Positions 19,006-26,400 of a DNA stretch of 62,312 nucleotides are shown here, piece after piece. Location: NCBI GenBank assembly GCA_020635205.1, contig JACKAE010000006.1, forward strand, positions 1 through 62,312. Reading direction: 5' to 3'. This DNA is from Ignavibacteria bacterium. GTDB taxonomy: Bacteria; Bacteroidota; Ignavibacteria; OLB7. Position 1 is the first letter of the stretch; each line of letters begins with the position of its first letter. A program made the position numbers and the translations under genes. Under the pieces are notes generated by a model. It made no database searches. It saw only the letters and a program-made list of their open reading frames with translations, and was not told the DNA's origin.

Positions 19006-19254
19006 TTACGGGTTGGGGCGGGAATTGTACCCCATCCTCTTCACTGCCTTTTCAAGTTCACCGATCAGGTCATAGAGCGTGGTGGCGATCCAGTCGGCTT
19101 TTTGGTTGCGGATGTCTTCGGGTTCCATGCAGGCGACGAAGATGGCGAGGAGGTCCTGGAACCCCTGCTCTAAAATGTCTTTCAGGTCTTCGGTGAGGAG
19201 GTTGCCGAAACGGTGCTGGTTTGGGTTCTGTCGATGTCCGTTTGTGGAAGCCAT
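19006..19254 (-). CDS. Small helical protein, type 2 (left)
   Basis: 82 residues from ATG 19254 (MASTNGHRQ). A basic/polar N-terminus is followed by two amphipathic helices: LLTEDLKDILEQGFQDLLAI, then a MEP turn, then KADWIATTLYDLIGELEKAV. The right copy (44017-44265) keeps the frame and length with mostly conservative changes. It resembles its upstream neighbour (73 residues, 19449-19670) in the pattern LLA-x4-LEP-x8-W-x6-L-x-DL, so the two look like paralogues. Role unknown; size and position next to a GAATC iteron array suggest a DNA-associated or regulatory protein. Confidence 0.7.
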   Translation of the reverse strand: MASTNGHRQNPNQHRFGNLLTEDLKDILEQGFQDLLAIFVACMEPEDIRNQKADWIATTLYDLIGELEKAVKRMGYNSRPNP

Positions 19255-19300
19255 GATTTTGCCTTGATTAACGTTTGTGGGAATGTCCTTTGCCTCACCG

Positions 19301-19328
19301 TCCCCGGCCTTTGCGGGGGGGCTTTTTG
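19301..19328 (+). terminator. Terminator-like hairpin, antisense to the small-gene operon (left)
   Basis: CCCCGGCCTTTGCGGGG followed by GGGCTTTTTG on the + strand, opposite to the direction of the flanking small genes. The mirrored structure is conserved in the right island near 43948-43975. Confidence 0.45.
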
Positions 19329-19358
19329 AAGGTGGCAAGCTATCGACTCCCTGCGGCT

Positions 19359-19400
19359 GAATCCAGAATCATTCTGAATCTTCGTGAATCACTTTGAATC
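19359..19400. repeat. 10-bp-phased GAATC iteron array (left)
   Basis: GAATC occurs at 19359, 19366, 19376, 19386 and 19396; the last four are spaced exactly 10 bases, one helical turn. The array is conserved in the right island (43871-43912). Each unit is also a GANTC site. It lies between the two small helical-protein genes and looks like a protein-binding array. Confidence 0.7.
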
Positions 19401-19448
19401 ATTCGTGCGTGCTGTCCGGGTTTTGCGGATATACTCCCGTATGCAATG

Positions 19449-19670
19449 TCAGTGCGGTGGTCGGAGGCGGTGGAGGGTTTCTTGCAGATCATGGATAACG
19501 GTTTTGAGCTGGCCACTGATCCACGCTCTCCGGTCTTTGCCGGGGCGGGTGGGTTCGAGGGTGGTCAGGAGGACGGCAAGGAGGATTGAAATGCTGCGCT
19601 CGGTGACGGTGCGGAGGTGGGATTTTTGGAGGTCTTCGGTTCCGTTTGTTTTGTCGGTTGGTGAGGACAT
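19449..19670 (-). CDS. Small helical protein, type 1 (left)
   Basis: 73 residues from ATG 19670. Core: LRTVTERSISILLAVLLTTL, EP turn, then W-I-S-G-Q-L-K-T-V-I-H-D-L. Against the right copy (43602-43823), the core differs by about 8 silent and 3 amino-acid-changing substitutions, a clear sign of purifying selection and therefore of a real gene. It is first in a probable operon with the 82-residue paralogue. A candidate promoter (TTAAAC ... TAGTATAGC) lies about 240 bases upstream near 19895-19940. Function not recognised. Confidence 0.75.
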   Translation of the reverse strand: MSSPTDKTNGTEDLQKSHLRTVTERSISILLAVLLTTLEPTRPGKDRRAWISGQLKTVIHDLQETLHRLRPPH

Positions 19671-20673
19671 GTGTATGCTTTCTGTTGGTTGGTGGATGGT
19701 GTTTTGGTTAGCCTCTTCCGGTGTTCCGGAGGAGGCTTTTTTTGTGAGCTGGGGCGGTCAGGGGGAGAATTCTTAAGCCGGATGGTCTGTGTTTTTGGTG
19801 ACGATGGTATGCAAACCAGTCTCCTTTCGGGTGTTGGCGGTGTTCTTTTGCCGTCAGGAAAAAATCCTTTGTTTTCAGTCCTCCTCTCCCCTTAAGCTAT
19901 ACTAAGGGAAGATGTCTGATGGGTTTTGTTTAACGGACGTTGATGAGATTTCGGAGCTGTGCAAAGGCTGTTTGGAGGGTGGTGATGTCGGCGCGAGGAG
20001 CCGGAGGCGACGAGCGACGGCGTGAGAGAAAAATTTTCGGTGGTCGGGTGGTGTGTTCAGCGTGAGAAACGTGCGGGTAAATTTGGGGGGAGAGATGGTG
20101 GATTGTCGGCTGGGTGATGGGAAGCAAAAGTTTACCCTGTGTGTGGGTAAGAAAATTCTGCGCTGTGGTGATGGGCGGAAGTACCGCCGGATGTGCGATG
20201 ATGAGGCATAACATTACCCAAGATTAACGGGGGTTAAGTCTCCGTTGCGGGGGTTTTTAGAAGCCTTTGATGTGTTGTTCTGTTTGTGTGGTGGTGAGGA
20301 TAGCAAAAGACCTCTTCCGTGCTTTAGAGACGATGTGAGGGCTATTCTGACGGTCATAAAGATGCGACCGACCATCCCCCGCTCTTTCCCGGCATGAACG
20401 CAGGCTTGGGAGGGTGGCGGAACATAGCGCAAGGCTGGCCGTGCAGTGTATGCGGGTGCGGTGGCATGAGGGAAAGATTTTTGCAAGGGGATGGCGACCT
20501 GTACGAGATGCGGTAATGCGCGGTCACTTGTCTTGGCCTTGTGCGGCGTGGAGCCATCCCCCATCTTTGCGCATGACGGGGAAGAAGCGATCTTCATACC
20601 GCAAGTACAATTTGGTGGTTGTTCTATAAAGGCCTGTTTGGTTATGTTGTCTGCCTAACGCTTCCCATGCGTC
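19671..20673. other. Leader/intergenic region of the small-gene operon (left)
   Basis: About 1 kb without a well-supported gene. It holds a terminator-like hairpin on the + strand at 19710-19743 (GCCTCTTCCGG/CCGGAGGAGGC then seven T), a possible 13-codon leader (19773-19814, complement) behind GAAAGGAG, and a near-palindrome CCCTTAGTATAGCTTAAGGG near 19890-19910. Two longer open frames on the minus strand (19930-20214 and 20214-20597) fail the arm-to-arm comparison, because most differences change amino acids. Confidence 0.5.
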
Positions 20674-20710
20674 AAAAAAAACACCCACCTTCTCCGTGAA
20701 AGAAGGTGGG
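20674..20710 (-). terminator. Rho-independent terminator after the 37-residue microprotein (left)
   Basis: The stem CCCACCTTCT/AGAAGGTGGG is followed on the minus strand by a run of T. It starts 24 bases after the microprotein stop and is conserved in the right island (42565-42600). Confidence 0.85.
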
Positions 20711-20733
20711 TCGATATGATCTGTAGCGATCAT

Positions 20734-20847
20734 TTACCGTGCACGCAACCGGATAACCCGCCGGACGGTCACAGTCGTTGTAACTGTCGCGGAGATTGTT
20801 GGTTTACGGACTGGCAAGCGTCTATAGCGAACAACTTGCGTTTTCAT
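20734..20847 (-). CDS. 37-residue basic microprotein (left)
   Basis: Starts MKTQVVRYRRLPVRKP, then a Thr/Val-rich centre (ISATVTTTVTVRR) and an Arg-rich end; eleven Arg/Lys in the first and last thirds. It is too short for ordinary gene calling. Evidence that it is real: the right-island copy (42428-42541) has the same length and frame; of roughly 18 base differences about two thirds are silent and the rest mostly conservative (V/I, I/V, L/F); and a strong terminator follows directly. The basic pattern suggests nucleic-acid or ribosome binding. No family is recognised. Confidence 0.7.
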   Translation of the reverse strand: MKTQVVRYRRLPVRKPTISATVTTTVTVRRVIRLRAR

Positions 20848-21029
20848 GGTTTTCACCACTTCGGATAAACTTTTCTTATCGAGCTACTGCCCTAGGCCAG
20901 CGTAACGCCAAGGCCATACTTAGCGGGAGTGATTTCGGGTAAACATCTCCGGGCGGGTTTGTGGTCAAACGTCCCCGCCCGGTCAATCCAAGTGTCCGAT
21001 GCCCGGCGCAGTTTGCGCCGGGACTTCCG
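20848..21029. other. Structured spacer between the two microprotein genes (left)
   Basis: Contains GC-rich hairpins CCCGGCGCAGTTTGCGCCGGG (21003-21023, just after the 34-residue gene in its direction) and CCGGGCGGG/CCCGCCCGG (about 20951-20981). Both are kept in the right island. They could be terminators, processing sites or a structured RNA. Confidence 0.55.
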
Positions 21030-21134
21030 CTACTTCTTCGGTCGAGGTTTGGAGCGATCATGTCCGTTGACATGATGTCCATCCCGCTCGTGTGGCCGAA
21101 CCGGAACGGTTTTTGGCCCGGGTTTTTTCGACAT
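21030..21134 (-). CDS. 34-residue basic microprotein (left)
   Basis: Begins MSKKPGPKTVPVRPHERDGH and ends in RSKPRPKK; rich in Lys, Arg, His and Pro, with no hydrophobic core, so probably disordered and nucleic-acid binding. Compared with the right copy (42141-42245) about seven of eight base changes are silent (one Pro/Arg change), the strongest coding signal among the small open frames in the islands. An upstream ATG at 21155 would add 7 residues but is not kept in the right island. No clear ribosome binding site is seen. Family unknown. Confidence 0.7.
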   Translation of the reverse strand: MSKKPGPKTVPVRPHERDGHHVNGHDRSKPRPKK

Positions 21135-21289
21135 AATAGTCGTAGTTGTTTTCATGAGCGTATACGAGCCTTATCGACTCTTGGCAAACACAATGCCGTT
21201 GCCCTGTCGGCCTTCTCTAACATTTTCAATCTTTTGCTCTTGCATCATATAGTTCTGAAGGTCTTATGCACCTCACATAAAGCGAGAGT

Positions 21290-21312
21290 CCAGGGAGTGC
21301 CTCCCTGGACTT
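21290..21312 (-). terminator. Hairpin after the XRE-ImmA gene
   Basis: A stem of 10 bp (GTCCAGGGAG/CTCCCTGGAC) with a 3-base loop, 16 bases past the stop of the ImmA/IrrE gene; the T-run after it is weak. Confidence 0.55.
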
Positions 21313-21327
21313 CTACATAAGTGAATA

Positions 21328-22428
21328 TCATGAATGCCCTCCATTGTTAGGCAAGTTCAATACTTTCATCTGAATACGATTCCGTTGCGGTATAGAATAC
21401 ATGGTATATAGTTCATCAACTTCATGAATCATCATGTCTCGAAGTAGAGTGTTATCCGCAGCAAGAGCCTCTACTAATGTCGTCTCTATCATTTCTTGAG
21501 CAAGCGTTGGTGTTTCTCGCGGAATCTCAATGGGTTCCTTCTTCCTGTATCCCCTTCTGCTCATAGCTATATACAATCTCGTCCGCTCGCTTTCATTGAT
21601 AATATCTAAACGGTATGCTCTCTCTATAAGGCTTTGCATGGAGACATGCCAATATCTTTTCAGGTCTACAAGACGTTGAATAGAAAGAGGCTGTGCTGTC
21701 AAATGCAAGTAAATATCTTCTTCTGGCATCAGAAGTTCTGAAGCAAACCTATTGGCTTCATCATCAAACTCCTCTCTAAATTGCTGGTTCAAGTGCATGA
21801 TGGCATGGCCAATCTCATGTGCCAAAGTGAATCTCAGCCGATCCATGGGCATATTTTTGTTTAATACAATAACGGGAGGCGAGAACTCGAAACCTAACGA
21901 GAAGGTCACGCCGTCGATGGCAGGCGTCTCTACATTCAAGAGTAAAACGATAAGTCCTAAGTCCTCTGCGAATTCGATCAAATTGTTGATTGGGCCTCTT
22001 GGTTGCTTTGCTGCTTCTCGTAGTGCTTGGGCTACAAGGACAGGGGAGTCATATGCCGTAGGATCAAAAATTTTATAAATCGAATCGGAAACCTCAACGA
22101 CCTTGAGTAGCTCTATAAGCTGTCCTCGAATAATGGTCAGAGCAGCATCGAACTGACCAAGTACTTTTGCAGGAACATTCTTTCTCTTGCGATGGTATTT
22201 CAATCCCGGATGTATCTCCGTGAGTTTTTTGTAGAAAAAAGATTCTGGCAGTTTGAAGAACTCTGCCATTGTTGTTAGTAATTCAGGGGTAGGGAGTTGA
22301 AATCCAAGCTCTATTTTTGATATTGTCGTTTGACTGACATTTAAACCCTCTGCCACCTCTTTTTGTGTCATTCCCCGATACTGACGAGCGATTGTGAAAG
22401 ACTCTGCGATCAGGTTCTGGCTTTTCAT
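21328..22428 (-). CDS. XRE-family regulator with ImmA/IrrE metallopeptidase domain
   Basis: 366 residues. An N-terminal XRE helix-turn-helix (about 8-62; GMTQKEVAEGLNVSQTTISK) is joined to an ImmA/IrrE zinc peptidase domain with the HExxH motif in LAHEIGHAIMHLN (about 205) and a downstream acidic ligand (FDDEANRFASELLMP, about 222). This family senses stress or DNA damage and cleaves or relieves partner repressors in integrative elements. It is 25 bases downstream of a 229-residue gene on the same strand, and the pair is present only in the left island, in an AT-rich block. It may act as a regulator or antitoxin for its partner. Confidence 0.88.
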   Translation of the reverse strand: MKSQNLIAESFTIARQYRGMTQKEVAEGLNVSQTTISKIELGFQLPTPELLTTMAEFFKLPESFFYKKLTEIHPGLKYHRKRKNVPAKVLGQFDAALTIIRGQLIELLKVVEVSDSIYKIFDPTAYDSPVLVAQALREAAKQPRGPINNLIEFAEDLGLIVLLLNVETPAIDGVTFSLGFEFSPPVIVLNKNMPMDRLRFTLAHEIGHAIMHLNQQFREEFDDEANRFASELLMPEEDIYLHLTAQPLSIQRLVDLKRYWHVSMQSLIERAYRLDIINESERTRLYIAMSRRGYRKKEPIEIPRETPTLAQEMIETTLVEALAADNTLLRDMMIHEVDELYTMYSIPQRNRIQMKVLNLPNNGGHS

Positions 22429-22453
22429 AGATGTGTTTTTACGATAGTGTGGA

Positions 22454-23143
22454 CTATTCTCTCCTAAAGTTCAATTCTTGCTCCGGTTTGCGGACAATAG
22501 GTGTGACCCTGTTTTTGCGTTTCTTTTGTTCCTTTCCTTCCTCCTGTTTTTTGTTAATAAGAGCCAGAAAATCGGATGTTGTTTTATCGTAGACAACATT
22601 GTCATCTCTGAACCCGAATTTCAGTTGTGTGTCAACGAGCCGGATAGTGCCTGTCCGAAAATCCTTTTCAACATTCCACGCAACTTCATCGCCATGAGTG
22701 ATACAAATCAGATTACCCATCTGAATATTCTTATGCTCACGATGCTCTTGATAGGCGAGGAAGGCATATGTCGGACGTATCCACTGACCTTGATAGAGTA
22801 GAGGTAAATCCTGATGACTCATCAGCTTTGACCGTGGTGAACTTGTCAGCGTGATCTTATTGTCACGCATTTTCTTTAGAATGATAGCCAGTTGCGGTTC
22901 CCTGAATAGCAATATGACCTGATTATTGCTATGCACTATATCGACACCTGCCAACCCCTCGTCAGCGATATAAGATTTTATCTCCAAGTATATTTCCTCC
23001 CTCTTTATGAAGGTTTTTGCAGAGTTGGAATAGTCAGACTTGGCGATCTCTTTAGCAGCCTTATCGCCAGCCAAGATTGCATCCAGTAACCAGTCATTCT
23101 GGACAGTAAAACTAAAAGCTTGTTGGGAAGTCATAATGGGCAT
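22454..23143 (-). CDS. Unknown 229-residue partner of the XRE-ImmA gene
   Basis: No family recognised. There is no signal peptide or membrane segment. The first about 100 residues are helical, the middle is mixed (IRPTYAFLAYQEHREH, VAWNVEKDFRTGTIRLVDTQ) and the C-terminus is strongly basic (EQKKRKNRVTPIVRKPEQ), so contact with nucleic acid is possible. It precedes the XRE-ImmA gene by 25 bases on the same strand. A toxin-antitoxin or repressor-protease pair is one reading; a conserved island regulator is another. The start could also be ATG 23134. Confidence 0.7.
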   Translation of the reverse strand: MPIMTSQQAFSFTVQNDWLLDAILAGDKAAKEIAKSDYSNSAKTFIKREEIYLEIKSYIADEGLAGVDIVHSNNQVILLFREPQLAIILKKMRDNKITLTSSPRSKLMSHQDLPLLYQGQWIRPTYAFLAYQEHREHKNIQMGNLICITHGDEVAWNVEKDFRTGTIRLVDTQLKFGFRDDNVVYDKTTSDFLALINKKQEEGKEQKKRKNRVTPIVRKPEQELNFRRE

Positions 23144-23427
23144 TCAATAACTGTTTATAATTGCTGGGCAATTATACGGAGAAAAATCAATGCTTGGTTT
23201 TAGAATTAGGAATAAAATGTACAACAAAACGTATCTCAAAGTATAAACTACCACCCTTGGCTCCTTTTCTCGATTGCGCGGTGCGGCGATGGCGTAGCCT
23301 TGGCCGCGCAGGGTGATGTATTCACCCCTCAATACTGGTGCAGCTGCGCCGTGGGGGGCGGGTGGTTTGCCGTCAGGCAATCGACCCGGCGGGGGGCAAA
23401 GGTGCTGCAAACACGATCACATAGACA
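23144..23427. other. Boundary of the left-only module
   Basis: Bases about 23320-23427 match the right island (41640-41740) closely; left of about 23320 the arms diverge. A short open frame on the minus strand spans the junction (23144-23410) but reads differently in the right island, so no gene is supported. Confidence 0.5.
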
Positions 23428-23470
23428 AGAAAGGCAACCCCCGCACCTGTTATGTTGCGCAAGGGTTGCC
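23428..23470 (-). terminator. Terminator of the T9SS pair operon (left)
   Basis: GGCAACCC/GGGGTTGCC stem followed by TTTCTTGTCT on the minus strand, 26 bases after the 1618-residue gene stop; conserved in the right island. Confidence 0.8.
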
Positions 23471-23495
23471 CTGTGATGCTCGGCAATATGTCCTG

Positions 23496-26400
23496 TTACT
23501 CTACATGTATCCTGCTGGTAGCGATTGTGCCGTTCGTTTCCGCCTTGACCAGATATGTACCCGGTCTGACGTTGGAGAGATCGACGGCGACGGTGTAGAT
23601 GCCTGCGGTTTCTGCGGTGATTGGTGGCAGTTCTGCCAGTTGTTCGCCAAGGAGGCTCCAGACGGAGACTGTGACCGTGCCGGGATTTTGCACCGTGACC
23701 CGCACGTCTGCGCGGTCTTTGGCCGGGTTGGGGATGATCTGGACGCGGAGAATGCTTTCTCCCGCTTCATTTCCTGTCTGTTGTTCGATCTGCCACGGGC
23801 TTGAGCGTTTGGGGCTGGTGATCCATGCGGTGTTGTCTTCGTAGAACTGGAATCCTGCGCTCAAGAGATATTCCACGTCCAGCGTCGGCACGGCGCGGAG
23901 GCGGGTGTAGACCATTGTGCCGGATGGCGTGACGGCATCTGTCGGGACGGTCACCACTTCCGCCAGTGCGTCCGATGTCATATCGCGGACAGAGATCGTA
24001 TCATCCTGCCACAAGACAACGTCATCGGTGACGCGGACAAGCTCGGTTAATATCTTCACGTCCGGCTGCGAGAGCATCACCGTATCATAGGGAAAGGTAT
24101 TGAGCCATGTGACGGCATCGGATGTCCGGCCTATATATCTGCGGATCGTTGTTGTGATTGTGCCAGCAGGAAAGGCTTCCGTTCTTACCACTTTCGAGCC
24201 ATCATCCGGGTCTTCGATCCATGTCTCGCCGTTTTCCGGCGGAGAGAAGAAGGTTCCCGGCACGATGGTAAAGGTATCACGCTGTCCGCCGTCCACATGA
24301 TCGAAAGCAAGCCCTGCCTGCACAACGGCGAAGTTGCAGGGGGTGGAGGAGACAGGCAAACGGCTGCCGATAGAGAGATGCGCGTGAATACCGCTGGTGC
24401 GGGGAAGCACGGTGAATATGTCACGAAAGCCGTCAAGCGCGTAGGTCTCGTCCGTTATCATGCGTGCCGGATAATAGGTTCCGGTCTCTCCCCAGCCCCG
24501 CGCACGGGTAAAAGGATCCGTTTCCCGGTAAAGCACACCTGTTTGCGTGACAGGTTCTTCCACAACGGCGGGAGCCAGCATCATGGTCGGATAATTGCCG
24601 TCCGGCAGTGATCCCGGCAACAGTTCACCATACCGATAACTCCACTGTGATGTGCCGTCGGTCTGGTTGAACCATGCCAATGCTCCTTCCGGCGTATTGA
24701 GCAGATCGGCGCGGGGCTTGATCGGGAATTCCGTCAATGATGGATAAACATAGAAGTTCGATGAATCTCCCCAATAGTAGGCCGGACTACTCCACCGCCG
24801 GGCATTGGCGGATGTGCCGTCCGCTTTGAGGGAATCCCTAAAGCGCAAGGTCACGGCCTTGATCTCGCCAATCGAACCGCCACCGGGAATATGCCGGGGA
24901 ACCAGTAAGGCGCGGCTTTCAAAGGCCACGCCGACGCGCAGGGAATCCGCCGCAATCGAGGGATGATAGAAACGGCAACCGGGCAAGCTCTGGGAGACGT
25001 GTTCCACAGGCTGATTAACTTTGAGAAGGGGTTTGACACTGTCCCACCGCCATTCCACGCCGATTTTCTTGTACATGATATAAGGTCCCGAAGACTGGAT
25101 GGATTCGGACGAATCTGCTCCTTGCTGCCACGCCAGATGCCCCCAGCGCAGATGCTGTTCATTCGATTGTCCGGCGTTCAAAACCTCTTCGTTCGGCACA
25201 TAGGCCAGTGTGGGATACATGCAAATACTGTCCAGCGGTACGGTCACATTCGTCAGCCCAAAGCGCGAGGGATAGGAAAGCTGCTGTCCCCTGACAACAG
25301 AAATGTTTGAACGATCATCGGTAACGTCCGGCACGGTCTCGTTCCGTAATGCCGCCACTTCAATCCCGTTGGTGGGCGCACCCCATGCGATGATCCAGCC
25401 GCCGTCAAAGCCGACAACGGCAGGAGCCATTTTCATCCAGTCGCGGTCAATCGTGCGCCCGGTGGAAATCGTCAACGGCGTTGCGTTCGCAAGGGCAGAA
25501 GAATCCGGCTTCCCTGCAATGTGCAGAGCCTCTACCGTGCCCTGATCGTTCGTATCCAGCCTTTGCCAGACGACCAGCACCGCTTCTCCATCCCTTACCC
25601 GTGCGACGGCTGGCAAGATGTTATGCGCCAATCTCCGCGAAAGAGATGTGACTCGCGCTGTATCCGCCGCCGCTGATACCAGAAACTCTTCTCCCCAGCC
25701 ACTCCCCGGCACATACGTCCGCACCCACACCGCCGAATCCCGCTCCACCACTGTCACCTGATAGCCGGGGTCTGTCTCGTCTGCCGTGTTCTCGCTCCGC
25801 ACCCCGTTGTTATAGGCCACACCGTAATTGCTCACGCCGGAAGGAATGGGGGTAACGCGGTACAATCCGCCTTCTCCCGGTCTGTGCCAGTCAAGATCAA
25901 CCAGGTCATTGTAGGCAACGGTGTCTTTCCATGTCCGCCCGACGCGCTCGATGATGCAGGAATCGCTGACATCCGCCCCGGCGTTCCGCAAGCGCAGCAC
26001 GGGCTTGCGGACATCAATGTATCCAAGCGGCGTTCTGGTTCTTGTGATCGGTGTTGTGAGGGAATCGCCTGTTTCTTTATCAATCCAGATCGTATCGTTG
26101 ACCAACGTATCTATCGGCCATGTGCGCTTGTTCAGGATGCAGAGATAATGCACCCCCGGCACGGTCGCCGTTGCATCCCCCGCACCGGGGAGGAAGTGGG
26201 AGAGTTCCATATAGGTTGAATCCCGCGCATCAACCGCCGTGCTGTCGAGGAACACACCACCTCCGCCAAGGCTGTACCGCTGTGCCTGACGCGCATAGAG
26301 CGTATCCACCAGCGGGAAGTCCGCGAATATCTGGCGTGTATCGTTGACGCTCATCTGTTCCTGATTAAAGACAAGGTTTTTCCAGCCAATTAGTGTGTCA

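Noticed and set aside
18782..19075. 97-residue open frame in the invariant leader
   Set aside because: The leader is identical in both islands, so openness carries no independent support; no ribosome binding site, and it overlaps a supported gene on the other strand.
19930..20214. 94-residue Pro/His-rich open frame, also open in the right island (43053-43340)
   Set aside because: About 11 of 15 base differences between the arms change amino acids, as expected for non-coding sequence; composition is atypical.
20214..20597. 127-residue open frame, same length in the right island (42677-43060)
   Set aside because: Differences fall mainly on second codon positions of this frame and are nearly all amino-acid changing, so the frame is not under protein-level selection.
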